Counted from the first letter of the stretch, positions 43,132 to 52,669 are shown. The stretch is 64,000 nucleotides of DNA from Metapseudomonas resinovorans DSM 21078 (GCF_000423545.1 NZ_AUIE01000005.1:124001-188000), one strand, 5' to 3'. Notes: a model not told the origin generated them from the sequence alone. Translations and numbers: made by a program.

Positions 43132-44466
43132 TCAGGCCATACCGTGGGCAGTCATGACTTCGCCACCGGAGGCCAGCTCCTTGCGCAGCTCGGCGCTGTG
43201 TCGGGCAACGCTCGCGCGGTAGCTGTCCTTGTGTACGTAGTAGGCCATGCGTTCGAGTTCCAGGTACTGGTAGCCGCCGTCCAGGCGCAGGGCGGCGCGT
43301 TCGCGCTTGAGTTGCTGGAAGGATCGGGCCGCCGGGCTGCCGGCCTGGTGCTGGCGAATGTACAGGGCGACCAGTTCGGCCTGTTCGGCGCGGCCCTGCC
43401 AACCCAGGCCCGAGGCTTCGACCATGCCCATCATGAAGAGGTCGTCGTACTCGGGATGGAAGATGTTCAGGTAAAGCTGCGGGGCGCCAGCGCGCTCAGG
43501 CCAGTTCAGCTCGCTGCGTTCGATGAAGGGGTAGTCCAGCTTGTAGCCGGTGGCCTGCAGGATCAGGTCGTACTCGGCCTGACGCCCGTCGCTGAAGGTC
43601 ACGCGGCGACCGTCTACGCCGGTGATGTCCGGGCGCGGCTTGATATCGCCATGGCCGAGGTGATGCAGGACCAGGGAGTTCACCACCGGATGGGATTCGT
43701 ACAGCTTGTAATCCGGGTCCGGCAGGCCGTAGTCGGAGGGTTTGCCGATCAGTGCGCGCACCAGTGCGGCATCCAGGCGCTGTTTGAGCGGTCGCGGCAG
43801 GCGGATGGCACCGCCGAAGGTGTCGATGGGGCGGCCCAGCAGGAACTTGGGCAGGAAGTAATAGCCGCGGCGTACCGAGAGGTCCACCGAGCGGGCGCGG
43901 TGCACGGCGTCTACGGCGATGTCGCATGCCGAGTTGCCGCAACCCACCAGCAGGACGCGCTTGCCTTCGAAGATCGCGGGGGAACGGTAGTCCGCCGAAT
44001 GCAGCAGTTCACCCTCGAACTGGCCGGGCAGGTTAGGACGATTGGGTTTGTGCAAGGTGCCGTTGGCGATGAGTACGCCGTCGAACTGCCATTCGCGGGT
44101 CTGGCCGTTCTGCTCGCTGGTCAGCTTCCAGCCCTTGGCCTGGCGCTCCAGGCTGACTACGCGGGTATTGAACTGGTAATGCGAGTCGAGACCGAAATGC
44201 CGGGCGTAGTCGCGGAAGTAGCGGCACATCTCGCTGTGGTGCGGATAGGGCGCCACCTCGCTGGCCATGGGGAACTCGCTGAACTCGGTGGTGTGCTTGG
44301 AGGAGATCAGGTGTGCGGAGTCGTACATGGTGCTGTGGGGATTGTCGATGTCCCAGAGTCCGCCCACATTGTCGTGCAGCTCGAAGCCGACGAAGGGAAT
44401 ACCGTACTTCTGCAACTGGCGGGCGCTGCACAGGCCCATGGGGCCGGCGCCGATGATGGCGTACAT
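43132..44466 (-). CDS. Flavin-containing monooxygenase
   Basis: The 444-residue enzyme has an FAD-binding GAGPMG at residues 6-11 and a second nucleotide loop VGCGNSACDIA near 173 for NADPH. ATG at 44464-44466 sits at the head of the FMO-SDR-TSUP operon. FMOs of this family add oxygen to nitrogen or sulfur atoms or act as Baeyer-Villiger enzymes; the typical FxGxxxHxxxF/Y linker is FEGELLHSADYR near 146. The gene is divergent from the spermidine-synthase-like gene with a 167-base gap. The substrate is unknown. Confidence 0.9.
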   Translation of the reverse strand: MYAIIGAGPMGLCSARQLQKYGIPFVGFELHDNVGGLWDIDNPHSTMYDSAHLISSKHTTEFSEFPMASEVAPYPHHSEMCRYFRDYARHFGLDSHYQFNTRVVSLERQAKGWKLTSEQNGQTREWQFDGVLIANGTLHKPNRPNLPGQFEGELLHSADYRSPAIFEGKRVLLVGCGNSACDIAVDAVHRARSVDLSVRRGYYFLPKFLLGRPIDTFGGAIRLPRPLKQRLDAALVRALIGKPSDYGLPDPDYKLYESHPVVNSLVLHHLGHGDIKPRPDITGVDGRRVTFSDGRQAEYDLILQATGYKLDYPFIERSELNWPERAGAPQLYLNIFHPEYDDLFMMGMVEASGLGWQGRAEQAELVALYIRQHQAGSPAARSFQQLKRERAALRLDGGYQYLELERMAYYVHKDSYRASVARHSAELRKELASGGEVMTAHGMA

Positions 44467-44633
44467 GCTGGGTTCGACCTCTGCGCTGTTATTCTTGTGC
44501 GGTTTTCGCCCCCTGGGGCGCGCGGTCTGGATTATGCCGGGAGCATGGGCTCCGGCTTCAATGGCAATAGGCGCCGGTGTAGCGCCGGGTTGGTGCGAAT
44601 TGTCAGCGCCGGCCTTGAAGGAGTGATGACTTG

Positions 44634-45380
44634 ATGTCCGAGGAGCGCCTGCTCGCGGAAGTGCATGATGATTTCGGCGTGATCCGCGTCTACGAGGTCG
44701 GTCCCTACCGCATCCTCGAGTTTGGTGAGGCGGTCGAGCAGAGCTGCGTCTTCACCGCCGATCCCGCCTGGCTGGAGTACGACTACACCCGTGCCATGCT
44801 GCTTGGGGCGCTGTGCCATCCGGCGCCGGAGAACGCACTGTTCCTCGGCCTGGGTGCCGGCACCCTGACCCAGGCCTGCCTGAAATTCCTGCCGCTGGAA
44901 GATGTGGAAGTGATCGAGCTGCGTCCGGACGTACCGCGCCTGGCGATGGAGTACCTGGGGCTGACCGATGACCCGCGCCTCTACGTACGCATCGGCGATG
45001 CACTGGAGCTGCTGGGTAGTACTGAGCCTGCCGACCTGATCTTCGTCGACCTCTACACCGACCAGGGGCCAGGCGTTGGTCACCTGGCCTGGAATTTCCT
45101 GGGGGCCTGCCAGAAACGCCTCAGTCCCGGAGGCTGGCTGGTAATCAACCAGTGGGCCGCGGAAGACGGCAAGCCGCTTGGCGCAGCCCTGCTGCGCGGA
45201 CTCTTCCATCGTCATTACTGGGAGTGCCCGGTGAAGGAGGGCAACGTGGTGCTCTTCGTGCCCGCCGACCTGGACCAGGTGCTGGATCGTGAGGCCCTCA
45301 AGGCCAAGGCTGATGCCCTGGCGCCAAGCCTGGGCTATTCGCTGCAGTCGCTGCTGGACGTGGTGCGGCCGGCGAGTTGA
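44634..45380 (+). CDS. Spermidine/spermine synthase-like methyltransferase-fold protein
   Basis: The 248-residue protein has the SAM/polyamine synthase fold with the glycine loop LFLGLGAGTLTQACLKFLP near residue 63, the acidic VIELRPDVPRLA near 87 and DLIFVDLYTDQGPG near 138. The catalytic Asp pair typical of true SpeE is only partly present, so it is a spermidine-synthase-like protein rather than a proven SpeE. ATG 44634 is chosen over the adjacent TTG; AAGGAG lies 10 bases upstream. It is a single-gene unit. Confidence 0.85.
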   Translation: MSEERLLAEVHDDFGVIRVYEVGPYRILEFGEAVEQSCVFTADPAWLEYDYTRAMLLGALCHPAPENALFLGLGAGTLTQACLKFLPLEDVEVIELRPDVPRLAMEYLGLTDDPRLYVRIGDALELLGSTEPADLIFVDLYTDQGPGVGHLAWNFLGACQKRLSPGGWLVINQWAAEDGKPLGAALLRGLFHRHYWECPVKEGNVVLFVPADLDQVLDREALKAKADALAPSLGYSLQSLLDVVRPAS

Positions 45381-45408
45381 GCGCTTGCGTGGGCGGGGTG
45401 ACAACGCC

Positions 45409-45438
45409 GTAGGGGCGAAAGAGCGCGCCCCTGCGGCG
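45409..45438. repeat. Partial REP-like hairpin
   Basis: CCGTAGGGGCG...CGCCCCTGCGG forms an imperfect stem between two convergent genes and looks like a single REP arm pair. It may act as a terminator. Confidence 0.5.
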
Positions 45439-45445
45439 GAACCGG

Positions 45446-46237
45446 CTATTTCCCCTTGAAGTGCCCATCCCGCCTTTCCAGCATCGCCCGCAGACCTTCC
45501 TTTGCATCCTCGGTATTCAGTAGTTGCTGCGCCATGGCAGGAAGGGCTGCGGCGGCGGCCTTTTCCCCCTCATCCAGCGTCTGGTGGGCGGAAGCCAGGG
45601 TGGCCCTGATCCCCAGGGGCGCCTGGGCGGCTACCCGTTCCGCCAGCCAGATGGCCCGTGGCAGCAAGTCCTCACTGGCCAGAACCTCCTGGACCAGGCC
45701 CAGGCGATACGCCTCGTGGGCATCGAATTCGTCTCCGGTGAGCAGCCAGCGCATGGCGTTGCCCCAGCCGGCTATCTGGTGCAGGCGGAGGGTGGCCCCG
45801 GCAAAGGGGAAAATGCCCCGCTGCACTTCCATCTGGGCGAACCGGGTGTTGCTGGCGCAGAGATTGATGTCGGCCGCCAGCATCAATTCGATGCCGATGG
45901 TGTAGCAGTAGCCTTGCACCGCGACCATCAGCGGCTTGGTCAGGCGTGGGCCGCCGAAGGTGCCCCAGGGGTCGATGGCGCCTGTCGGTAGCTGCCAGCC
46001 CTGCCTGAAGGTGTCACCGACACTGGCCAGGTCCAGCCCGGCGGTGAAGTTTTCTCCGTGGGCAAAGATCAGCGCGCAGCGCACATTGTCGTCCCGTTCG
46101 TACTCGCCCAGGGCCAGTACCAGGTCGTCCAGCATCGCCTGGTCGAAGGCATTGCGTTTGGACGTTCGATCAAGGCCGATCAGCATGATATGGCCGTGCT
46201 TTTCACGGCTGACGCAGCCGGCAGAGCTGGTGGACAT
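45446..46237 (-). CDS. Enoyl-CoA hydratase/isomerase family protein
   Basis: The 263-residue crotonase has the oxyanion-hole segments FAHGENFTAGLDLASVG near residue 55 and PLMVAVQGYCYTIGIELMLAAD near 105. The general-base glutamates seen in classic enoyl-CoA hydratase are partly kept (EVQRGIFPFAG). It probably acts on an acyl-CoA in beta-oxidation or a side pathway. The start MSTSSAGCVSREKHG at ATG 46237 has AGGAAAG 6 bases upstream; the longer frame is untranslated leader. It is divergent from deaD. Confidence 0.9.
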   Translation of the reverse strand: MSTSSAGCVSREKHGHIMLIGLDRTSKRNAFDQAMLDDLVLALGEYERDDNVRCALIFAHGENFTAGLDLASVGDTFRQGWQLPTGAIDPWGTFGGPRLTKPLMVAVQGYCYTIGIELMLAADINLCASNTRFAQMEVQRGIFPFAGATLRLHQIAGWGNAMRWLLTGDEFDAHEAYRLGLVQEVLASEDLLPRAIWLAERVAAQAPLGIRATLASAHQTLDEGEKAAAAALPAMAQQLLNTEDAKEGLRAMLERRDGHFKGK

Positions 46238-46606
46238 GGATGGCTTTCCTTCGTGGGAATGGCGGGTGGGCACGTGGGATATAGACCCGCGCTGCAGGCT
46301 TGTCCATAGGCTTGCGCCGTCTGGCGGGGAGGAAGAAAAGGTGTCGAAAAAGCTGCACGCGTGCCAGAAATTTCCTGTATGATGCGCGCCGGCCAACTGA
46401 CGGCCCCGATCAAGTACTGCGTTTTCCCCGAGGCGCTTTGCCTTCGGCTGCAAGTCCGCCGTGCGGACTACCCTTGACGTTTCATCCATTCCCAATAAAG
46501 CGATCACGCAAATTCTCTACCAGGCTGCCAGGGTGACCCACAAGGTCCTTCACGGCATGTGCAGCCATGGAACAAGGGTCTTTGCGGATGCACACGAGGC
46601 AGACCC
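46238..46606 (+). promoter_or_regulatory. deaD promoter region and long 5' leader
   Basis: TATGAT at 46378-46383 is a good -10 box with a weak -35. This implies a leader of roughly 215 bases before the deaD ATG. The leader contains a stable AGTCCGC-CG-TGCGGACT hairpin near 46453-46470 and no credible gene. Long structured leaders are known for the E. coli cold-shock helicase deaD/csdA and could give temperature or feedback control here, which is inference. Confidence 0.5.
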
Positions 46607-48283
46607 ATGACCCAGGAACTCGGCACTTTCGCCGCGCTCGGCATTCATCCCAATGTACTGGCCGCAATTACTGCGGTTGGCTATGAAGAGCCGTCCCCCA
46701 TCCAGGCCCAATCGATTCCGGTGATCCTCGCCGGTCACGACATGATTGGCCAGGCCCAGACCGGTACCGGCAAGACTGCAGCCTTCGCGCTGCCGATCCT
46801 GTCGCGCATCGATCCGGCCAAACGAGAGCCGCAGGCGCTGATCCTGGCACCGACCCGCGAGCTCGCACTGCAAGTCGCCACCGCTTTTGAAACCTACGCC
46901 AAGCAGATGCCCGGCCTGAACGTGGTCGCCGTCTACGGCGGCGCGCCCATGGGTCCGCAGCTCAAGGCCCTGCGCCAGGGCGCCCAGGTGATCGTGGCTA
47001 CCCCCGGCCGTCTGTGCGACCACCTGCGTCGCGACGACAAAGTGCTCGCTACCGTGCAGCAGCTGGTGCTCGACGAAGCGGACGAAATGCTCAAGCTCGG
47101 CTTCATGGATGACCTCGAAGTGATCTTCGAAGCGCTCCCGGAAAGCCGCCAGAGCGTGCTGTTCTCCGCGACCTTGCCGCCGTCGATCCGTTCGATCGCC
47201 GAGCGTCACCTGAGGAACCCGCAGCACGTCAAGATCGCCGCCAAGACCCAGACCGTCGCGCGCATCGAGCAGGCTCACCTGATGGTCCATGCTGACCAGA
47301 AGACTGCTGCTGTGCTGCGTCTGCTGGAAGTCGAGGAATTCGACGCGCTGATCGCTTTCGTGCGTACCAAGCAGGCCACCCTGGACCTGGCCAGCGCGCT
47401 GGAGGCCAAGGGCTACAAGGCCGCAGCACTGAACGGCGACATCGCCCAGAACCAGCGCGAGCGCGTCATCGAGTCCCTGAAGGATGGCCGTCTGGACATC
47501 GTGGTCGCCACCGACGTGGCCGCCCGTGGTATCGACGTGCCGCGCATCACCCACGTATTCAACGTGGACATGCCGTACGACCCGGAATCCTACGTGCACC
47601 GTATCGGCCGTACCGGTCGTGCCGGCCGCGATGGCCGCGCGCTGCTGTTGGTCACCCCGCGTGAGCGTCGCATGCTGCAAGTGATCGAGCGTGTGACCGG
47701 CCAGAAGGTGGCCGAGGTGCGCCTGCCCAACGCCCAGCAAGTGCTGGATGCACGCATCAAGAAGCTGACTAACAGCCTCAGCCCGCTGGTGGCCGACGCC
47801 GATGCCAAGTACGGCGATCTGCTGGACCGCCTGGTTACCGACATCGGTTGCACTCCGCGTGCCCTGGCTGCCGCACTGCTGCAGCGCGCCACCAATGGCC
47901 AGGCGCTGAACCTGGCCGACGTGGAGCGTGAGCAGCCGCTGGTGCCGAGCGCCCAGCCCCGCGAGCGTCGTGAGCGTGACGGCGGTGAGCGCAGTGAGCG
48001 TGGTGAATACCGCGAGCGCCGTGCGCCCATGCCGCTGGCAGAAGGCCGCGTACGCTGCCGCACTGCCCTGGGTACCCGCGACGGCATTGCCGCCAAGAAC
48101 CTGCTGGGCGCCATCCTCAATGAGGGCGGTATTGCTCGAGAGGCCATCGGTCGCATCCAGATCCGCGAAACCTTCAGTCTGATCGAGCTGCCGGAAGAGG
48201 GCCTCGAGCGTCTGCTGGGCAAGCTGAAGGACACGCGTGTGGCGGGTAAGCAGCTTAAGCTGCGTCGCTATCGCGAAGACTGA
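46607..48283 (+). CDS. deaD: DEAD-box RNA helicase DeaD (CsdA-type)
   Basis: The 558-residue helicase remodels RNA in ribosome assembly and mRNA decay. The Q motif, Walker A AQTGTGKT, DEAD box VLDEADEML, SAT motif and VHRIGRTGRAGRDG are all present. The C-terminus has the DbpA-type RNA-binding domain and an arginine-rich low-complexity linker (RERRERDGGERSERGEYRERR). The ATG at 46607 (MTQELGTFAALGIHP) fits. It is preceded by a long leader and followed by an intrinsic terminator. Confidence 0.95.
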   Translation: MTQELGTFAALGIHPNVLAAITAVGYEEPSPIQAQSIPVILAGHDMIGQAQTGTGKTAAFALPILSRIDPAKREPQALILAPTRELALQVATAFETYAKQMPGLNVVAVYGGAPMGPQLKALRQGAQVIVATPGRLCDHLRRDDKVLATVQQLVLDEADEMLKLGFMDDLEVIFEALPESRQSVLFSATLPPSIRSIAERHLRNPQHVKIAAKTQTVARIEQAHLMVHADQKTAAVLRLLEVEEFDALIAFVRTKQATLDLASALEAKGYKAAALNGDIAQNQRERVIESLKDGRLDIVVATDVAARGIDVPRITHVFNVDMPYDPESYVHRIGRTGRAGRDGRALLLVTPRERRMLQVIERVTGQKVAEVRLPNAQQVLDARIKKLTNSLSPLVADADAKYGDLLDRLVTDIGCTPRALAAALLQRATNGQALNLADVEREQPLVPSAQPRERRERDGGERSERGEYRERRAPMPLAEGRVRCRTALGTRDGIAAKNLLGAILNEGGIAREAIGRIQIRETFSLIELPEEGLERLLGKLKDTRVAGKQLKLRRYRED

Positions 48284-48298
48284 TACACCCGGTAAATG

Positions 48299-48327
48299 AA
48301 AAAGCCTCGCATTGCGAGGCTTTTTTG
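48299..48327. terminator. Rho-independent terminator
   Basis: AAAGCCTCGC-ATT-GCGAGGCTTTTTT between deaD and the convergent dioxygenase gene. Confidence 0.92.
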
Positions 48328-48361
48328 TGCCCGGTCGCTGGGTAGTCTCTGTCGTTGCTGC

Positions 48362-49129
48362 TCAATCGAAGCGGTAGATATCCATCCCCAGCGCCCCCAG
48401 GGTGAATCCTCTGTGGACCAGGCTGAAATGTTCGCCGGCGCCTCGGGCGAAATAGAGCGGTAGCAGGTGTTCGTCCCGTGGGTGATTGCGCGCGGCATGG
48501 GGGGCCTGGCGGCGGTAGTCGTGTAGAGCGGCTTCGTCGTTGGCCTCAAGACGCTCCACCATCCAGTCGCGAAACTCCTTGGCCCAGGGCGTGACGACTT
48601 CCGGGCCGGCATGCCAGTCCAGTTCGCCCAGGTTGTGGGTGATACTGCCGGAGCCGACCAGCAAGACGCCATGTTGGCGCAGGCCGGACAGAGCCTGGCC
48701 GACGCGAGTCTGGAAGGCCGGGCCGAGTCGACTGGGAAGGGATAATTGAATCACGGGTACATCGGCCTGCGGATACATCAACGACAGCGGTACCCAGGTG
48801 CCGTGATCAAAAGGGCGTTCCGGGTCGATGCCTGCGGGAAGGCCGGCCTCGGTCAGTAGTCCAGCGATTTTCTCCGCCAGTTCGGGCGCGCCGGGCGCCG
48901 GGTACTGCACGGCGTAGAGTGGCGGCGGGAACCCATGGAAGTCGTGCCAGGTTTCCGGGTGTGCGTTACCGCTGAGCAGCAACTGGCTGCTTTCCCAGTG
49001 TGCGGAAACCACCAGGATCGCTTGGGGGCGTGGCAGTGCCTCGGCCAGGGCCTTGAGCGCGGGGCCGCTTTCGCCGGGCTCAAGGGCGAGCATGGGGGAG
49101 CCGTGGGAGATGTAAAGGCTGGGTAGCAT
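48362..49129 (-). CDS. DODA-type extradiol aromatic ring-opening dioxygenase (YgiD-like)
   Basis: The 255-residue enzyme belongs to the LigB-type extradiol dioxygenase family including plant DOPA dioxygenase and E. coli YgiD. Metal and catalytic histidines are visible in YISHGSPML (residue 9), VVSAHWES (43), FDHGTWVPL (about 110) and GSGSITHNL (about 162). It opens a catechol ring of a small substrate using zinc or iron. The start MLPSLYISHGSP at ATG 49129 fits the family. It is divergent from tpm. Confidence 0.9.
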   Translation of the reverse strand: MLPSLYISHGSPMLALEPGESGPALKALAEALPRPQAILVVSAHWESSQLLLSGNAHPETWHDFHGFPPPLYAVQYPAPGAPELAEKIAGLLTEAGLPAGIDPERPFDHGTWVPLSLMYPQADVPVIQLSLPSRLGPAFQTRVGQALSGLRQHGVLLVGSGSITHNLGELDWHAGPEVVTPWAKEFRDWMVERLEANDEAALHDYRRQAPHAARNHPRDEHLLPLYFARGAGEHFSLVHRGFTLGALGMDIYRFD

Positions 49130-49228
49130 TTCGGATTTCCTCCGGTAGGATTCCGGCATCATCCGGGCTGGATATATCGACTTCCAGCATAAATTATTGG
49201 GCTATTTGATCGAATTGATGGAGGAATC

Positions 49229-49885
49229 ATGGACGAGCAATTCTGGCAGGCGCGCTGGTCGCAGAACCAGATCGGCTTCCACCAGCGCGAAGTGAATTCT
49301 TATCTGGAGCGTTACTGGCCGCGCCTCGGACTGCCGCAGGGGTGCCAGGTGCTGGTGCCGCTCTGTGGCAAGACCCTGGATCTGGTCTGGTTGGCAGGGC
49401 AGGGCCATCGGGTGCTGGGCGTGGAACTGGCCGAGCGTGCGGTGGAGGATTTCTTCGCCGAGCAGGGGTTGGTGCCCGAGGTGTCGCAACAGGGCGTGCT
49501 GCGCCGCTACAGCGCGGGTGCCATCGAGATTCTTCAGGGCGATTTCTTCGCCGTCACCCATGCTGATGTCGCCCCGTGCCAGGCGCTTTACGATCGCGCT
49601 GCACTGATCGCACTGCCGCCTGCCATGCGTGATGACTACGTGGCTCATCTGCAAAGCATCCTGCCGGCCTGTTGCGAAGGGTTGATGGTCACGCTGGACT
49701 ACGAGCAGGCGCGCCTGGAAGGGCCGCCGTTCTCGGTGCCCGAAGCCGAAGTGCGCCGGCATTTGGAGGCCGGCTGGGAGGTGGACATGCTTGAGCGCTG
49801 CGACGTACTGGAGAGAAACTGGAAGTTCGCCTCTCGCGGGCTGGATAGTCTGCATGAACCGGTGTTTCGCCTGAAACGGCGCTGA
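49229..49885 (+). CDS. tpm: Thiopurine S-methyltransferase
   Basis: The 218-residue SAM-dependent methyltransferase methylates thiopurines and, in pseudomonads, selenium and tellurium compounds. Family features are the N-terminal [19 protein letters not shown], the glycine loop [20 protein letters not shown] near residue 43 and the later ILQGDFFAV and [10 protein letters not shown]. Length is normal. It stands alone between the dioxygenase and htpX genes with a GGAGG site before the ATG. Confidence 0.94.
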   Translation: MDEQFWQARWSQNQIGFHQREVNSYLERYWPRLGLPQGCQVLVPLCGKTLDLVWLAGQGHRVLGVELAERAVEDFFAEQGLVPEVSQQGVLRRYSAGAIEILQGDFFAVTHADVAPCQALYDRAALIALPPAMRDDYVAHLQSILPACCEGLMVTLDYEQARLEGPPFSVPEAEVRRHLEAGWEVDMLERCDVLERNWKFASRGLDSLHEPVFRLKRR

Positions 49886-49930
49886 GAGGTATTCGTCTGC
49901 GGCAGGGCGGATGTGTCTGGCGTTGAGGTC

Positions 49931-49965
49931 CGTAGGATGGCGTAGAGCGAAGCGAAACCCATCAA
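49931..49965. repeat. Short dispersed-repeat-like sequence
   Basis: GTAGGATGGCGTAGAGCGAAGC followed by GAAACCCATC is a sequence type I recognise as recurring in Pseudomonas intergenic regions. It forms a weak hairpin between tpm and htpX. Whether it is a true repeat family needs a genome search. Confidence 0.4.
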
Positions 49966-49993
49966 GGCCCTGCATCGCCGGCTACAAATGCGC

Positions 49994-50020
49994 AAAAAAA
50001 GGGCGGCCAGTTGGCCGCCC
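49994..50020 (-). terminator. Rho-independent terminator for htpX
   Basis: GGGCGGCCA-GT-TGGCCGCCC with an A run on the plus strand, which is a T run for the leftward htpX transcript. Confidence 0.88.
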
Positions 50021-50038
50021 AAGTCAGTGTGATTCGTT

Positions 50039-50911
50039 TCAGCCGCGGCGGCGCAGGGCTTCGATGCGGTCTTCCAGCGGCGGGTGGCTCATCAGCAGGC
50101 CGGCAAGGCCATGCTTCAGGCCGCCATTGATGCCGAAGGCGGTCAGGCTGTCGGGCATTTGCACCGGCACACCTTGCTCGGCGCGCAGGCGCTGCAGGGC
50201 GCCGATCATCGCATTGGTGCCGGCCAGGTTGGCGCCGGCTTCGTCAGCGCGGAATTCGCGGCGGCGCGAGAACCACATGACGATGATGCTGGCGAGGATG
50301 CCCAGGACCAGTTCGGCGAAGATCGTCGCGACGAAGTAGCCGATACCCGGGCCTTCTTCGTTCTTCAGGATCACCTTGTCGACGAAGTTGCCGAAGATGC
50401 GCGCGAAGAACATCACGAAGGTGTTCACCACGCCCTGGACCAGCGCGAGGGTGACCATGTCGCCATTGGCCACGTGGCCGATCTCGTGGGCCAGTACGGC
50501 CTTCACTTCGTCAGGGGAGAAGCGTTCCAGCAGGCCCTGGCTTACGGCTACCAGTGCGTCGTTCTTGTTCCAGCCGGTCGCAAAGGCGTTGGCCTCGTAA
50601 GCCGGGAAAATGCCGACCTCAGGCATCTTGATGCCCGCTTCGCGGGACAGTTGCTCGACGGTCTGCAGCAGCCACTGCTCGTGGCGGGTACGCGGCTGGG
50701 TGATGATTTCGGTGCCGGTGCTCATCTTCGCCATCCACTTGGAGATGAACAGCGAAATCAGGGAGCCAGCAAAGCCGAACACGGCGCAGTAGACCAGCAG
50801 GCTGCCGTAGTTCTGGCCGGTAAAGCGGTCTACCCCGAGCAGCTTCAGCGTGATGCTGGCAATCACCAGGACTGCAAGGTTTGTGGCCAGGAACAACAGA
50901 ATGCGCATCAT
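50039..50911 (-). CDS. htpX: HtpX membrane zinc metalloprotease
   Basis: The 290-residue M48 protease degrades damaged membrane proteins. The catalytic motif is His142-Glu143-Ile-Gly-His146 ([14 protein letters not shown]), with a third ligand in [12 protein letters not shown]. There are four membrane spans: two at the N-terminus (residues 5-25 and 38-58) and two around 155-175 and 195-215. The start [14 protein letters not shown] (ATG 50911) matches E. coli HtpX. It is a heat-shock-type gene; I saw no clear sigma-32 promoter. Confidence 0.95.
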   Translation of the reverse strand: MMRILLFLATNLAVLVIASITLKLLGVDRFTGQNYGSLLVYCAVFGFAGSLISLFISKWMAKMSTGTEIITQPRTRHEQWLLQTVEQLSREAGIKMPEVGIFPAYEANAFATGWNKNDALVAVSQGLLERFSPDEVKAVLAHEIGHVANGDMVTLALVQGVVNTFVMFFARIFGNFVDKVILKNEEGPGIGYFVATIFAELVLGILASIIVMWFSRRREFRADEAGANLAGTNAMIGALQRLRAEQGVPVQMPDSLTAFGINGGLKHGLAGLLMSHPPLEDRIEALRRRG

Positions 50912-50998
50912 GATTGGAACAGTCTCCTCACGGCGGAAAGCGTTTTGGTATGCGGGGTATATAAGGGGCGGCCCTGGCGTATTCAACCAGGGACTATT

Positions 50999-51451
50999 TC
51001 AAACTATGTCGCCTGAGGCGTCGGCTCTGCTTTCGAAGATTAGCCGAGTCAGGCATACGAGGCGTTCGCTATCGGCGTTGCGAAGGGCGCCGCGCAATTG
51101 CTGCGCCAGGCTGGCCTGGACCCGCAGGATGCTGGGAGGCAGGGATTCCGGGTTGGCCAGCTCGGCGGGTACCGCGCGGGACAGCCGAAGAAAGCCTTTT
51201 TCGGTCAGGACTGCCTGGTCCAGCGCCTCGAAGTGGATGGTGCTGTCGAAGCGCAGGTAGCCCTCGTCCGCGAGCCAGAGGAGTGCGCCCAGGCAGCTTT
51301 CGTGGCGCTTGCTGGGCAGGCCGAACTCATCCGGTTCCGACGGACCGATCAGATCCTCCACATACAGCGCCACGCGCCGCGGGAAGACCTGATACAGCTG
51401 CAGCAGGCCGCTGGCGCAGTCCTTGTAGAAGTCGTCGATCTGCAGATCCAT
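50999..51451 (-). CDS. Conserved hypothetical protein beside alaA
   Basis: The 150-residue protein begins MDLQIDDFYKDCASGLLQLYQVFPRRVALYVEDLI. It has a mid-section (SCLGALLWLADEGYLRFDSTI) that looks like a winged-helix element, and a helical C-terminus. No signal peptide or membrane span is present. It is located 6 bases downstream of alaA on the same strand, so the two are cotranscribed. I do not recognise the family. Confidence 0.8.
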   Translation of the reverse strand: MDLQIDDFYKDCASGLLQLYQVFPRRVALYVEDLIGPSEPDEFGLPSKRHESCLGALLWLADEGYLRFDSTIHFEALDQAVLTEKGFLRLSRAVPAELANPESLPPSILRVQASLAQQLRGALRNADSERLVCLTRLIFESRADASGDIV

Positions 51452-51457
51452 GGGCGT

Positions 51458-52669
51458 TTATTGGCGATACGACTTGAGGAAGTTGCCGATGCGGCCGATG
51501 GCCTGCTCAAGGTCGTCGACGCGGGGCAGCGTCACTACGCGGAAGTGGTCCGGCCATGGCCAGTTGAAGGCGGTGCCCTGGACGATCAGCAGTTTTTCGG
51601 AGAGCAGAAGGTCGAGGACGAATTTTTCGTCGTTGTGGATCGGGCAGACCTTCGGATCGATCTTCGGGAAGGCGTAGAGCGCACCCATGGGTTTCACGCA
51701 GCTGACGCCGGGGATGTCGTTGAGCAGTTCCCAGGCACGGTTGCGCTGCTCCAGCAGGCGGCCGTTAGGCAACACCAGGTCGTTGATGCTCTGGTAGCCG
51801 CCGAGTGCGGTCTGGATCGCATGCTGGCTCGGTACGTTGGCGCACAGGCGCATGTTGGCCAGGATGTCGATGCCTTCGATATAGCTCTGGGCCTTCTGTT
51901 TGGGGCCGGAAATGGCCACCCAGCCGGAGCGGAAACCGGCCACGCGGTAGGACTTGGAGAGACCGTTGAAGGTCAGGCAGAGCACGTCCGGCGCAAGCGA
52001 CGCGGTGGAGATGTGCACGGCCTCGTCGTAGAGGATCTTGTCGTAGATCTCGTCGGAGAAGATCACCAGGTTGTGCTGGCGTGCCAGCTCCACCATGCCT
52101 TCCAGGACTTCCTTGGAGTACACGGCGCCCGTGGGGTTGTTCGGGTTGATGATCACCATGGCCTTGGTGTTCGGGGTGATCTTGGCCTTGATGTCTTCCA
52201 GGTCTGGCCACCAATTGGCTTGCTCGTCGCACAGGTAGTGCACCGGCTTGCCGCCGGCCAGGCTCACCGAGGCGGTCCAGAGCGGGTAGTCCGGTGCCGG
52301 GATCAGGACTTCGTCGCCATTGTTCAACAGCGCCTGCATGCACATCACGATCAGCTCGGACACACCGTTACCGAGGTAGATGTCTTCAATGCCGACGCCT
52401 TCCACCTGCTTCTGCTGGTAGTACTGCATCACCGCCTTGCGAGCACTGAACAGGCCCTTGGAGTCGCTGTAGCCCTGGGCGGTGGGCAGGTTGCGGATCA
52501 CGTCCTGGAGGATTTCCTCCGGGGCTTCGAAACCGAACGGCGCCGGGTTGCCGATGTTCAGCTTGAGGATGCGGTGGCCTTCCTCTTCCAGGCGTTTGGC
52601 GTGCTTGAGCACCGGTCCGCGGATGTCGTAGCAGACGTTGGCGAGCTTGTTCGATTTGCTGACCTGCAT
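51458..52669 (-). CDS. alaA: Alanine aminotransferase AlaA
   Basis: The 403-residue class I aminotransferase converts glutamate and pyruvate to 2-oxoglutarate and alanine. PLP-binding Lys239 lies in FNGLSKSYRVAGFRSGW. Substrate-binding segments INPNNPTGAVY (174-184) and the C-terminal HFRVVTLPRVDDLEQAI are conserved. The N-terminus SKSNKLANVCYDIRGPVL closely recalls E. coli AlaA (YfbQ). It lies upstream of a small hypothetical gene and is divergent from msrB. Confidence 0.93.
   Translation of the reverse strand: MQVSKSNKLANVCYDIRGPVLKHAKRLEEEGHRILKLNIGNPAPFGFEAPEEILQDVIRNLPTAQGYSDSKGLFSARKAVMQYYQQKQVEGVGIEDIYLGNGVSELIVMCMQALLNNGDEVLIPAPDYPLWTASVSLAGGKPVHYLCDEQANWWPDLEDIKAKITPNTKAMVIINPNNPTGAVYSKEVLEGMVELARQHNLVIFSDEIYDKILYDEAVHISTASLAPDVLCLTFNGLSKSYRVAGFRSGWVAISGPKQKAQSYIEGIDILANMRLCANVPSQHAIQTALGGYQSINDLVLPNGRLLEQRNRAWELLNDIPGVSCVKPMGALYAFPKIDPKVCPIHNDEKFVLDLLLSEKLLIVQGTAFNWPWPDHFRVVTLPRVDDLEQAIGRIGNFLKSYRQ

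Noticed and set aside
43144-44634. 496-residue plus-strand open frame
   Set aside because: Antisense shadow of the flavin monooxygenase gene, a common effect of high GC content.
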